From: Olleya namhaensis
Lineage (GTDB): Bacteria > Bacteroidota > Bacteroidia > Flavobacteriales > Flavobacteriaceae
Assembly: GCF_900114005.1 (NCBI RefSeq)
Contig: NZ_FORM01000003.1
Location: 248,001 to 312,000, forward strand
Length of the DNA stretch: 64,000 nt
Direction of reading: 5' to 3'
Part shown: piece by piece, positions 6,815-16,067 of the stretch
Numbering within the stretch: the first letter of the stretch is position 1
Layout: the number at the start of each line of letters is the position of its first letter
Notes under the pieces: model-generated
Told to the model about the DNA's origin: nothing
The model's input: only the letters and a program-made list of their open reading frames with translations
Database searches by the model: none
Made by a program: the position numbers and the translations under genes

Positions 6815-9187
6815 CTACTTTAATTTTCGTCCTACCAAATTAGTGGCTATTGTTGTAAAAACAACAATACTAATAGAGCTTAAAGGCATTAAAATAGCAG
6901 CAATTACTGGCGCTAATTGTCCTGTTACCGCAAAATACAATCCAATAACATTGTAGAAAAAAGAGAGTACAAAACTCCATTTTATAATTTTAATAGCACT
7001 TTTAGACGCCTTTATATATTGGTGTAATTGATTAAATTTTGTCGCATCCAAAATAGCATCACAAGCTGGAGAAAACACATTAACATTTTCAGAGATAGCA
7101 ATACCCACGTTACTTTGTGCCAAAGCACCAGCATCGTTTAAACCATCCCCTACCATTAATACTTTTGCGCCTTCCGTTTGATGGTATTTAATATACTCCA
7201 ACTTATCATCTGGCTTTTGATTAAATAGCATTTTAGTTTTTGCTGGTAGTAACTTTTTAAGGTTTTCTAGTTCCCCTTCATTATCACCCGATAAAATGAC
7301 AAGATCAAAATTCTTTTTCAACTTATTAAACAGCTTTGATAACCCTTTGCGGTAACTGTTATAAAACGTGTATTTTCCTTTATAGTTATTGTTAGCACTA
7401 ATATGTACTGCTGTATTTAATACTGCATTTTCATTTTGAAATCCTACAAATTTAGCAGAGCCAATTTTAATGTTATCAGAAGCATGAGACGCTTCAATCC
7501 CTTGGCCTAAATGCTCTTCAAATGTATCTAGTGTAACTATATTATTCTCTTCTAAAATATCATACAAGCCACGACTTAATGGATGATTAGAGCCACGCAA
7601 TGTGTTTTTAAGTAAGACTTCTTCAGAAGCACTTAAAGGTAATCCCTCATACTGTGCATCACTTTTTTTATTAGAAGTAATTGTTCCTGTTTTATCAAAA
7701 ATAATAGTATCGATATGTGCTAATTGCTCTAATATCGAAGCGTTTTTTATGTAGAATTTTTTCTTTCCTAAAATGCGTAATAAATTACCAAAAGTAAAAG
7801 GTGCGGATAAAGCAATAGCACACGGACAAGCAATAATTAAAACTGCTGTAAATACATTTAAAGCTTTACTAGAGTCTTTAAACAACCAAAATACTGTAGC
7901 AATAAAAGCAATACTTAAAACAGCCACTGTAAAACGCTTACTAATCGCATTGGTTAACGTTGTAAAGCCATCGTCCTTATTTTTGCTAAACACATCATTG
8001 CTCCATAATTGTGTTAAATAACTTTGCTCAACGGACTTAATCGCTTCCATCTCAATAACTCCAGAGGTTTGCTTACCTCCGGCAAACAACTTGTCACCAG
8101 ATTGCTTGGTAACCGTTTCAGACTCGCCAGTAACAAAGCTGTAATCTATTTTCGCATTCCCGTTAATTAATATACCATCTACGGGAATTAGTTCTTGGTT
8201 TCGGATTAATAAACGGTCCCCTTTTTCGATATCATAAACCTGAACCGGCACTTCTTCGCCATTAAAAATTTTTGTAACTGCGATTGGAAAATACGACTTG
8301 TAGTCGCGTTCAAAAGATAAAAATGAATAGGTTTTCTGCTGAAAAAACTTTCCTAATAATAAAAAGAAAACCAACCCTGTTAAACTATCAAAAAATCCTG
8401 AGCCCAAATCGAATGCTATTTCTGCTGTACTACGTGCAAACAAAACAATAATACCTAAAGCAATAGGAATATCAATATTTAAAATTCGTGTTCTAATAGC
8501 TTTGTAAGCCGATATAAAATAATCTTGAGCAGCATAAAACACAACTGGTAAAGAAAAAGCAAACATAATCCATCTAAAGACATGCTTGTATTGCTCTAAC
8601 CAAAACTCGTTGACCTCAAAATACTCTGGAAAAGATAAAAACATCACATTCCCAAAAGCAAAACCGGCAACTCCTAATTTGTAAATTAAACTACGATTTA
8701 CATTTTCTTGCCCCGTTTTATAATCGTCTAAGCTAATATAAGGTTCATACCCTACAGAGCTTAACAACAATACCAACTGCTTAAGCGAAAACGATGCTGT
8801 ATTATAAGAAACACGCACTGTTTTTTTACCAAAATTAACTTGAGATAAAGTAACCGCAGGATTTAACTTATTTAAATTTTCTAGAATCCATATGCAAGAA
8901 CTACAGTGGATATGTGGAATGTAAAGTGTGACTATTTGTGTTTTACCATCATCAAATTCGACTAACTTCTCAATAATTTTATCTTGAGATAAAAAGTCGT
9001 ACTTCCCCTCAATCTCTTTTGGAATAGCTCCAGGAGACGATTGTAAGTCGTAATAACACGTTAAATCGCTTTCAGACAAGATTTCATACACCGTTTTACA
9101 GCCTTGACAACAAAACGGTTTATCCTCTAAAAGGATAGTTGTATCTGTACAATTATCGCCACAATGATAACATACTTTTAATTCCAT
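6815..9187 (-). CDS. ccoI: CcoI, copper-transporting P-type ATPase for cbb3 assembly
   Basis: The product (790 residues from the ATG at 9187) starts with a cysteine-rich zinc-finger-like region (CYHCGDNC and CCQGC), then a heavy-metal-associated domain with CSSC, about eight membrane helices, the transport motif CPC at about residue 454, the phosphorylation site DKTGT with Asp near 498, and GDGLNDAGAL near the C-terminus. This is the CtpA/CcoI copper P1B ATPase that supplies copper to the oxidase. A longer frame reaches TTG/ATG codons up to 9211, but the inferred promoter (TAACCTTTG at 9217-9209) lies over that start, so 9187 is preferred. Confidence 0.93.
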   Translation of the reverse strand: MELKVCYHCGDNCTDTTILLEDKPFCCQGCKTVYEILSESDLTCYYDLQSSPGAIPKEIEGKYDFLSQDKIIEKLVEFDDGKTQIVTLYIPHIHCSSCIWILENLNKLNPAVTLSQVNFGKKTVRVSYNTASFSLKQLVLLLSSVGYEPYISLDDYKTGQENVNRSLIYKLGVAGFAFGNVMFLSFPEYFEVNEFWLEQYKHVFRWIMFAFSLPVVFYAAQDYFISAYKAIRTRILNIDIPIALGIIVLFARSTAEIAFDLGSGFFDSLTGLVFFLLLGKFFQQKTYSFLSFERDYKSYFPIAVTKIFNGEEVPVQVYDIEKGDRLLIRNQELIPVDGILINGNAKIDYSFVTGESETVTKQSGDKLFAGGKQTSGVIEMEAIKSVEQSYLTQLWSNDVFSKNKDDGFTTLTNAISKRFTVAVLSIAFIATVFWLFKDSSKALNVFTAVLIIACPCAIALSAPFTFGNLLRILGKKKFYIKNASILEQLAHIDTIIFDKTGTITSNKKSDAQYEGLPLSASEEVLLKNTLRGSNHPLSRGLYDILEENNIVTLDTFEEHLGQGIEASHASDNIKIGSAKFVGFQNENAVLNTAVHISANNNYKGKYTFYNSYRKGLSKLFNKLKKNFDLVILSGDNEGELENLKKLLPAKTKMLFNQKPDDKLEYIKYHQTEGAKVLMVGDGLNDAGALAQSNVGIAISENVNVFSPACDAILDATKFNQLHQYIKASKSAIKIIKWSFVLSFFYNVIGLYFAVTGQLAPVIAAILMPLSSISIVVFTTIATNLVGRKLK

Positions 9188-9208
9188 AATTTGCTCTTTT
9201 ACCTGTAA

Positions 9209-9273
9209 CAAAGGTTACACTTTACTGGCTTATATTTTATGATATTTGTCATGTTACATATTGTATACTTTTG
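9209..9273. promoter_or_regulatory. Divergent ccoI/fnr control region with a shared Crp/Fnr-type box
   Basis: TGATATTTGTCA at 9240-9251 is a TGA-N6-TCA box closely matching the one upstream of ccoS. On the minus strand TAACCTTTG (9217-9209) serves as a near -7 element for ccoI, with the box at the same 36.5-base distance as at ccoS. On the plus strand TACTTTTG (9266-9273) would drive the regulator gene, and there the box overlaps the -33 region. This suggests activation of ccoI and self-repression of the regulator; both are inference. Confidence 0.6.
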
Positions 9274-9296
9274 GTATACTTCCAACAAAATTAGGT

Positions 9297-9974
9297 ATGA
9301 GTAAATGTGAACAGTGTATAGTAAGGCAATTTAATAGTCTAAAGACCCTTACCAAGGAGGAGTTAGTCCGTGTGTCTGCTTGCAAAACAAGTAGCGTGAT
9401 AAAAAAAGGAGACATCATTTTTAGAGAAGGAGAATCTTTAAATGGTATTTACTGTGTAAGAGAAGGCGTTTGTAAATTAACTAAACTTAGCGATAACGGA
9501 AAAGAACAAGTTGTAAAACTAGCTATTAAAGGCGGTATGATGGGGCAACGCTCTTTAGTTAGTGGAGAAATATCAAACCTGACAGCTGTAGCTATAAATG
9601 ATATGCAAATTTGCTTTATTCCTAGACAAGAAATTGTTCGTGATTTACAAAAAAACGTCAATTTTTCTATGGATATTTTAAAACGCATGGCTCAAGATTT
9701 AAAGACTTCTGAAGATAGTCTTGTTAATATGGCACAGAAAACCGTAAAACAGCGCTTAGCACAAACCTTAATCTATGTACAAACAACGTTTGATATAGAC
9801 CAAGACGGTTATTTAGCCTTAAACTTGTCTAGAGATGATTACGCTAGTATTGTTGGTACTGCTACTGAAAGCGCCATCCGTATTTTATCTCAATTTAAAA
9901 AAGAAGGCTTGATTAGCACTAAAGGAAAACAGATAAAAATTGAAAACCTACAAGACCTAAGTCGGGTCGAATAG
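9297..9974 (+). CDS. Crp/Fnr-family transcription regulator
   Basis: From the ATG at 9297 the protein is 225 residues: a cyclic-nucleotide-binding-like beta barrel (about 20-140), a dimer helix, and a C-terminal winged helix with the recognition segment RDDYASIVGTATESAIRILS. Cysteines at 4, 7, 29, 53 and 59, including CEQC, could hold an iron-sulfur cluster as in FNR, but spacing differs from E. coli FNR and this is untested. The frame remains open upstream to a TTG at 9246, but that lies on top of the promoter elements. Its place next to ccoI and the matching boxes upstream of both cco units make it the likely regulator of the oxidase. Confidence 0.88.
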   Translation: MSKCEQCIVRQFNSLKTLTKEELVRVSACKTSSVIKKGDIIFREGESLNGIYCVREGVCKLTKLSDNGKEQVVKLAIKGGMMGQRSLVSGEISNLTAVAINDMQICFIPRQEIVRDLQKNVNFSMDILKRMAQDLKTSEDSLVNMAQKTVKQRLAQTLIYVQTTFDIDQDGYLALNLSRDDYASIVGTATESAIRILSQFKKEGLISTKGKQIKIENLQDLSRVE

Positions 9975-9995
9975 CATTAAATATTTTAAAGTATA

Positions 9996-10031
9996 AAAAA
10001 AAGGATGTAATTAGAAATTACATCCTTTTTT
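9996..10031. terminator. Bidirectional rho-independent terminator
   Basis: A perfect hairpin GGATGTAATT / AATTACATCC with a 3-base loop is flanked by A-run on the left and T-run on the right. It sits between the convergent Crp/Fnr gene and the last gene of the laminarin locus and can serve both. Confidence 0.9.
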
Positions 10032-10051
10032 ATTGTTTAGGCTAAGGGCTA

Positions 10052-11311
10052 TCAATCTTTAATTAATTTTAAGGTCTGGTTACCTTCATCAGAATATATT
10101 TTTGCAAAATATAATCCTGAAGGCATATTATCTGTAGGTATTGTAAATTGCAAAGCGTCTATTTTTTTTGTAAAAACAGTTTTTCCTAATACATCAAAAA
10201 CGTGTACTGTATTTACCGTTTTTATAGATTGAATATTCCAATCTGATGTTGTAGGATTTGGAAAAACAGAAAACGTATTAGCACTAAATCTATCAACACT
10301 TAAGCTAGTCCCTGGGTTTAAAGAAAAATATAGGTTATCAAAATAAGCGATACCTGTATTTAAATCTGACTCGGTTCCTATTTTAAATTGAAAAAACTTA
10401 TCTAAGCTAAAGCCTTGATTTGTGAAAAAAGATAATGGTATATCAACACTTTGCCATTGGTTAAAAACGAATGCTTCTTCTGTTGGAAGTTCATAAAAAT
10501 ACTCAAAAACAGCGCCATCTTCTTCAATCAAAATCATTCTAATCTGAGTGGCATTGGTCGTATAATAATCAAAATGAAAATTACTATATGCCGATAAATC
10601 TGTTACTGCACCTGGATTTGTTCCTTGTCCATATCCTGCAATAGAAAAATCCATTTTAAAGGTATTATTAATCACCGCTGATGGATCTGTATCAACTATT
10701 GTAGTTTCTCCAAACGTATAATCATTTGTCCAAACATTAGTAAATCCACCTGTATCTCCAAAAATACTTAACACTTCGTTATTAGGTGTTGTTGGTGTTG
10801 GTGACGGGATTTCTAACTCCGGAATTGGTGCTATATTTGTTCCTCCTGCAAAGTCATCTACTAAGTAGGTACCTACTTCATTGTTATTAAAGTCAGGAAA
10901 AAATACCATTAAGTCGTAATTACCTAAACCTGCAGGAAAATCTAAACTTACCACTTGCCAATCCGTACCGGTAGTTGTAAAAGATAATTCTGTATTTGGG
11001 CCTGTACCACCTTCAAATTTTAATAAATGTGTACGTGTCCCATATTCTGCAATAGGTTTAATTCTAAAAGTAATAGTATTATTAGCATCGTCAGACAGAT
11101 CTAAATTTTCTGCTAGATTAAGTTGTGCGGTATCGTATAACAAACCACCACCTGCTATTTGGCCGACATCATTTCCGGCATCTGTTGTGAGCATAAAACC
11201 ACAATCAAAACAATTCATGACGTCAGATGGATCTGAGTAATCTATAGGTAATACCTGAGATATCCCTAGTGTTGTCGCAAATAAAAATACTAATACTGTA
11301 ATTTTTTTCAT
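10052..11311 (-). CDS. Secreted T9SS protein of the laminarin locus
   Basis: The 419-residue protein has a signal peptide (to about residue 19, TTLGISQ), two beta-rich domains that look like galactose-binding or carbohydrate-binding jelly rolls (about 20-155 and 175-335, with YLVDDFAGG and YFDNLYF endings), and a type A sorting tail (from about 345, SVFPNPTTSDWNI to LKLIKD) for export by the type IX system. It is the last gene of the locus, 17 bases after a GH16 enzyme. The likely job is glycan binding on the surface or outside the cell. No catalytic motif was recognised. Confidence 0.75.
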   Translation of the reverse strand: MKKITVLVFLFATTLGISQVLPIDYSDPSDVMNCFDCGFMLTTDAGNDVGQIAGGGLLYDTAQLNLAENLDLSDDANNTITFRIKPIAEYGTRTHLLKFEGGTGPNTELSFTTTGTDWQVVSLDFPAGLGNYDLMVFFPDFNNNEVGTYLVDDFAGGTNIAPIPELEIPSPTPTTPNNEVLSIFGDTGGFTNVWTNDYTFGETTIVDTDPSAVINNTFKMDFSIAGYGQGTNPGAVTDLSAYSNFHFDYYTTNATQIRMILIEEDGAVFEYFYELPTEEAFVFNQWQSVDIPLSFFTNQGFSLDKFFQFKIGTESDLNTGIAYFDNLYFSLNPGTSLSVDRFSANTFSVFPNPTTSDWNIQSIKTVNTVHVFDVLGKTVFTKKIDALQFTIPTDNMPSGLYFAKIYSDEGNQTLKLIKD

Positions 11312-11328
11312 GGTGATTGTAGTTAAGA

Positions 11329-12120
11329 TTAATTAGACCCTGACACTTTTACGTAGTCAATAATAAAGTCTTGAGGAAAAATAGAATCATCCACTTCTGG
11401 ACCTCCAAAATTTCCGCCAATTGCCAAGTTTATTATTAGATAAAAAGGTTTATCAAAAGGCCATGTTTTTTCATTTTTAACGTCTGGAGAAAAGGTGTAA
11501 ACTAAATTATCATCTACATAAAATGAAATCGAATCTTTAGTCCAATTGGTTTTATAATTATGAAATCCTTCCTCTATATCTTCAATCGTTGAAATTTTTG
11601 TGTTTACAGACTTTCCATAACTGTCTGGTGTATGTAATGTAGTATGAATTTGATTAGGCATTTTACCTACATATTCTAAAATATCAATCTCACCACAAGC
11701 AGGCCAAGTATTAGTATCTATATCAGACCCTAGCATCCAAAATGCAGGCCATAAACCTGAACCTAAAGGCAACTTTGCTCTAACTTCTACTGTTCCATAT
11801 TGAAATTCAATTTTGTCTTTAGTTGTGATTTTTCCTGAATAATATCCAGTCGAATCTTTAGTCGCTGTTATAATTAAGTTACCATCTTTTACAGATACAT
11901 TTTCTTTAGTATAAATCTGTCTTTCATTGTTACCCCAACCACATAAATTAGGGCAACCATCACCAAGGTCGTAATTCCAATAGGACTCATTTAACTGCGC
12001 GCCTTTAAACTGATCTGTAAAACTAAATACATCATTAGCTTTACTTAACTTCTTGTTATCTTGATTCTCTTTACAAGAAAAACAGAAAACAAGTAATACG
12101 ATTAGTTTTAAAAGCTTCAT
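11329..12120 (-). CDS. GH16 endo-beta-1,3-glucanase (laminarinase), lipoprotein
   Basis: This 263-residue protein has a lipoprotein signal with the lipobox ending at Cys16 (LVFCFSC). The rest is a compact GH16 jelly roll. The catalytic motif EIDILE places the nucleophile at Glu144, helper Asp146 and acid/base Glu149, and it is preceded by LWPAFWMLG. The fold ends with FIIDYVKVSG. GH16 enzymes with this signature commonly cut laminarin. The start codon overlaps the GH3 stop by one base, so the two are probably co-translated. Confidence 0.9.
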   Translation of the reverse strand: MKLLKLIVLLVFCFSCKENQDNKKLSKANDVFSFTDQFKGAQLNESYWNYDLGDGCPNLCGWGNNERQIYTKENVSVKDGNLIITATKDSTGYYSGKITTKDKIEFQYGTVEVRAKLPLGSGLWPAFWMLGSDIDTNTWPACGEIDILEYVGKMPNQIHTTLHTPDSYGKSVNTKISTIEDIEEGFHNYKTNWTKDSISFYVDDNLVYTFSPDVKNEKTWPFDKPFYLIINLAIGGNFGGPEVDDSIFPQDFIIDYVKVSGSN

Positions 12121-14411
12121 TATAATTTGAATTTATCCGTTAATACTGTCTCAGAACTTCCACCTACAAAGACTTCAAAATCACCATCTTCTACAATAAA
12201 AAGACCTTGATTATTAAAAAAACCAAGTTCTTCTTGTGTTAAAGACAAGGTTATTGTTTTTGTTTGGTTTGGATCTAATTCGACTAGCTCAAATCCTTTT
12301 AACTCTTTTACAGGACGTGTGATGCTTGCAAATAAATCTCTGATATACAATTGAACAACTTCCTTTCCTTTCAATTCTCCTGTATTAGTAACATCTACTG
12401 AAACCGTTACTGTTTTGTTTTCTGAAAAAGTGTTTTCAATTTTTAAATTATCATACTTAAACGTCGTGTAACTTAAACCATGACCAAAAGCGTATAAAGG
12501 TGTGTTTTTCTCATCTTGATAATGCGACCAAAACACAATATCCTCTCCTGGTAAAGTTGGTCTACCCGTATTTTTATAATTATAATAAATTGGGACTTGT
12601 CCAACGTGTCTAGGAAATGTCATTGGTAATTTACCACTAGGATTATAATCTCCGTATAAAACTTGTGCAATAGCATTACCAGATTGTGTTCCTAATTGCC
12701 AAGCCTCTACAATTGCAGGTATATTTTTATCTGCCCATGTCACGGTTAACGGACGACCATTATTTAATACTAAAACAATGTTTTTATTAACTTTATATAC
12801 TGCTTCTAAAAGCTGTTGCTGTACACCAGGTAATCCTAAATCTGTGCGGCTTCTACCTTCTCCACTTTGAAAACCATGTTCTCCTAAAACCATAACCACT
12901 ACATCTGCTTTTTTAGCAACTTTGATGGCATCATTAAAGTCTCTTTTATCAGAGGTGTTAATTTTTACTTCAAAAGCAAATTCCGTTTTACCTATAGAGA
13001 CGTCCGCACCTTTAGCATAAGTAATTGTATTACCTGAGTATTTATTTAGACCTTCTAAAACAGAAACCGCAGTGCTATCTTTTGCAGCAATACGCCAGCT
13101 ACCTAAAGGGCTTGTTTTATCTGATGCTAAAGCACCGATTAATGCTATTTTTTGTCCCTCTTTTTTAAGTGGAAGTATATTATTTTCGTTTTTAAGAAGT
13201 ACAATAGATTTTTTAGCCATATCTAAAGCTGCATCATGTATTTCTTGACTTCCTATTACTTCTTTTTCTCGTGTTTCATCTAAATACTTATATGGATCTT
13301 CAAATAATCCTAATTCAAACTTGACACGTAAAATTCGGCTTGTAGCATCATTAATATCTTTAATATTAACCGTACCGTCATTAACCAAACCAGCTAACTC
13401 TTCGACATATAAGTACGACTCCATATCCATATCAGAACCTGCCTTTACAGCTAATTCTGCTGCATGCTTACCGTTTTCGGCATGTCCGTGAGCAATCATT
13501 TCTGTAATTGAGCCCCAATCCGAAACTACAAAACCATCAAATTGCCACTGTCCTTTTAAAACATCACGTTGTAAATATTCGTCTCCAGTTGAAGGCACAC
13601 CATTCAATTCGTTAAACGAATTCATAAATGTTCTAACACCCGCATCTTTTGCTGCTTTAAATGGCGGAAAAATAATGTTGTATAATGTTGAAGTTCCGAC
13701 ATCTGCAGTATTATAATCTCTACCAGCTTCTGCAAAACCATAAGCTGCAAAATGCTTAGCACATGCTGCTATTGAAAAAGGGGTTGACAAATCGTCACTC
13801 TGAAATCCTTTAACTCTTGCCACCGCAATTTTAGACCCTAAATACGTGTCCTCTCCTGCGCCTTCCATTACACGTCCCCAACGGGCATCTCTAGAAATAT
13901 CTACCATTGGTGCAAATGTCCAGTTGATACCTGCTGCCGAAGCTTCTTTTGCTGCAACCTCTGCCGATTTTTTAATAGCCTTTAAATCCCAACTTGCAGC
14001 TTCTGCAATTGGAATTGGACTTAAGGTTTCATAACCATGAATAACATCAAAACCTATAATTAAAGGAATCCCTAGACGTGTTTCTTCAACCGCTATTTTC
14101 TGAACAGCTCTAACGTCTTTGACACCTCTAACATTAAGCATTGAGCCTACATATCCTTTACGTAAATGCTCGTACTTTTTAGCTTGGTCTCCATTTTCTG
14201 GCACTGGACCAGTAACATCCCAAAAGCCATTGTACTGATTCATCTGACCTATTTTTTCTTCTAAGGTCATTTTAGACAATAGCGTAGCGACTTTATCATC
14301 AATACTTGATGTTTTGTCATCACTTATAGCTAAGTCGTTCTCATTATTATTTTTACATGAAATAATGAGAAGACCTGCTAAGACTAAATAATAATACTTG
14401 CTTAATTTCAT
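12120..14411 (-). CDS. GH3 beta-glucosidase, lipoprotein
   Basis: The 763-residue protein begins with a lipobox at Cys19 (LLIISC). It contains the GH3 N-terminal barrel with IGFDVIHGYETLSPI and the nucleophile motif VVSDWGS (Asp near residue 298), the alpha/beta sandwich (KKSIVLLKNENNILPLK, VVMVLGEHGFQSGEGRSRTD) and a C-terminal fibronectin III-like domain. The length fits BglX-type enzymes. In this operon it should release glucose from laminarin oligosaccharides made by the GH16 enzymes. It lies 2 bases after the larger GH16 gene and overlaps the smaller one by one base. Confidence 0.92.
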   Translation of the reverse strand: MKLSKYYYLVLAGLLIISCKNNNENDLAISDDKTSSIDDKVATLLSKMTLEEKIGQMNQYNGFWDVTGPVPENGDQAKKYEHLRKGYVGSMLNVRGVKDVRAVQKIAVEETRLGIPLIIGFDVIHGYETLSPIPIAEAASWDLKAIKKSAEVAAKEASAAGINWTFAPMVDISRDARWGRVMEGAGEDTYLGSKIAVARVKGFQSDDLSTPFSIAACAKHFAAYGFAEAGRDYNTADVGTSTLYNIIFPPFKAAKDAGVRTFMNSFNELNGVPSTGDEYLQRDVLKGQWQFDGFVVSDWGSITEMIAHGHAENGKHAAELAVKAGSDMDMESYLYVEELAGLVNDGTVNIKDINDATSRILRVKFELGLFEDPYKYLDETREKEVIGSQEIHDAALDMAKKSIVLLKNENNILPLKKEGQKIALIGALASDKTSPLGSWRIAAKDSTAVSVLEGLNKYSGNTITYAKGADVSIGKTEFAFEVKINTSDKRDFNDAIKVAKKADVVVMVLGEHGFQSGEGRSRTDLGLPGVQQQLLEAVYKVNKNIVLVLNNGRPLTVTWADKNIPAIVEAWQLGTQSGNAIAQVLYGDYNPSGKLPMTFPRHVGQVPIYYNYKNTGRPTLPGEDIVFWSHYQDEKNTPLYAFGHGLSYTTFKYDNLKIENTFSENKTVTVSVDVTNTGELKGKEVVQLYIRDLFASITRPVKELKGFELVELDPNQTKTITLSLTQEELGFFNNQGLFIVEDGDFEVFVGGSSETVLTDKFKL

Positions 14412-14413
14412 AT

Positions 14414-16045
14414 TTATTGATAAACTCTTACGTAATCTATTTCCATTGTATCCTCCGTAAATGCTGGGTCAACATCTCCTCCAAGACTTCCTCCCATTGC
14501 CACATTTAGAATAAAAAAGAAATCACTATTAAATGGTAATGCATCTGAATTAATTACTGTGTGAAAAACGTCTCCATCTACAACTATCTTAATAACATCT
14601 GGTGTCCACTCTACACTATAATTATGAAATTCTGATGTTGACGTTGCTACTTGCGTTGCACCTCCATTAGCACTTCCACCTGACATTCCTGGATAATGTA
14701 ACGTCCCTAAAGTCGTGTTTTTATCCTGACCTGTTTGTTCCATAATATCAATCTCTCCACTTGTTGGCCACCCAACTGTTTCAAAGTTTGCACCCAACAT
14801 CCATATTGCAGGCCAAGTCCCTTGCGCTGCAGGTAACTTTGCTCTAACTTCTACTCTACCATACGTAAACTCAAATAAGTCCACAGATTTAATACGTGCA
14901 GAAGTATAAGAAGCACCATCTGCTTTTGCAGTGATTTTTAAAATACCATCTTCAACAATTACGTTATCAGCATTACTAGTATAAGACTGCAACTCATTAT
15001 TACCCCAACCGTTATCTCCTGTTCCTAAGTCGTATGTCCAATTAGCTGGATTTGGAGCACCATTAATGTCAAACTCATCAGCCCAAAATAAATCGTTATA
15101 AATAGTCTGTAACTCATTAGAACTACCTTCTTCTTGAGAAGTAATAATAAACCACCAATCAAACTCGCTGTTTCCATCCGTAGTTCTAATAATCATTTCA
15201 TTAGGAATATCACGACTAAAAATTTCATATCTATGATTACCTCCGGTGTAATACCCCATAAACCCTAAACCTGTAAGATTAATGGTTTCTACACCTCCTG
15301 GTGCTGTAATTACCCAACTTTCAGAATAGTCTTGGTATGGATAATTTTCGATATCTGCTCCATTTGGCGTTTCGCTATGTGGACCTAATTCATTTATTAA
15401 AGGCTCACGTCCAAACACAGTTCCTTCAGGGTTAACTGTAGGATCATCATTTACACTGTTAACAATATGAGTAAACGTTCCGTCTGTATTAAAAATATAA
15501 CGGTCGTCATACATTCCTGTTGCCGATTTTTCTCCTGGACCAGCACCATACCATTCCGTAGGCACTACACCTCCAACTGGTCCAAGACCAAAATGTCCTG
15601 GACTTTCAGATTTTATTCGCCATGTTTTTGATCCATCACCAACTAAAGCATTTAACAAATCTGCAGGTGCAGAATAGGTTGCCAAAACTTCAACTTCAAG
15701 TGTTGTCGTTGTAGACACACCTCCTGTACCGTAAGCAACCACCGTTACCGTATAAGTGTTTACACCTAAGTCTGAAAAGGTAAAATCTGTTGTTCCAGAA
15801 GGTGCATTTACAACAGCACTCCCAAAACTATATTTAAAGCTTAATGCATTATCTGCAGTTGCTGTAAAATTTACTAATCCACTTCCATCTCCATTAGGAT
15901 TGGCAGCATCTTGACCAACAATCTCTGGTACTACAACAATATTTGTTGGCGCCACTATATTACCAAACGTCTGATCCTCTTCTTGGCAAGCAATAAAGAA
16001 AATAGCAATGCTTAATAGCAAACTAATTTTTAGTATATGTTTCAT
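14414..16045 (-). CDS. Modular GH16 laminarinase lipoprotein with PKD domain
   Basis: The 543-residue protein has a lipobox at Cys20 (FFIAC), a PKD-like domain (about 35-125, ending TTTLEVEVL), a middle beta-rich domain (about 130-300) and a GH16 catalytic domain (about 310-543). The catalytic motif EIDIME sits at Glu431/Asp433/Glu436, after TWPAIWMLG. The middle domain starts GDGSKTWRI and may bind glycan or have a lipocalin-like fold; I could not assign it. It is probably surface exposed and starts depolymerising laminarin before import through SusC/D. Confidence 0.9.
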   Translation of the reverse strand: MKHILKISLLLSIAIFFIACQEEDQTFGNIVAPTNIVVVPEIVGQDAANPNGDGSGLVNFTATADNALSFKYSFGSAVVNAPSGTTDFTFSDLGVNTYTVTVVAYGTGGVSTTTTLEVEVLATYSAPADLLNALVGDGSKTWRIKSESPGHFGLGPVGGVVPTEWYGAGPGEKSATGMYDDRYIFNTDGTFTHIVNSVNDDPTVNPEGTVFGREPLINELGPHSETPNGADIENYPYQDYSESWVITAPGGVETINLTGLGFMGYYTGGNHRYEIFSRDIPNEMIIRTTDGNSEFDWWFIITSQEEGSSNELQTIYNDLFWADEFDINGAPNPANWTYDLGTGDNGWGNNELQSYTSNADNVIVEDGILKITAKADGASYTSARIKSVDLFEFTYGRVEVRAKLPAAQGTWPAIWMLGANFETVGWPTSGEIDIMEQTGQDKNTTLGTLHYPGMSGGSANGGATQVATSTSEFHNYSVEWTPDVIKIVVDGDVFHTVINSDALPFNSDFFFILNVAMGGSLGGDVDPAFTEDTMEIDYVRVYQ

Positions 16046-16067
16046 TTGTTCTTTTTTTAACTGATTA

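Noticed and set aside
9188-9211. Eight extra residues at the ccoI N-terminus
   Set aside because: This start lies over the inferred promoter and would precede the transcription start.
9246-9296. Upstream TTG start for the Crp/Fnr gene
   Set aside because: It overlaps the Crp/Fnr box and the TACTTTTG promoter element; the ATG at 9297 gives the normal protein start.
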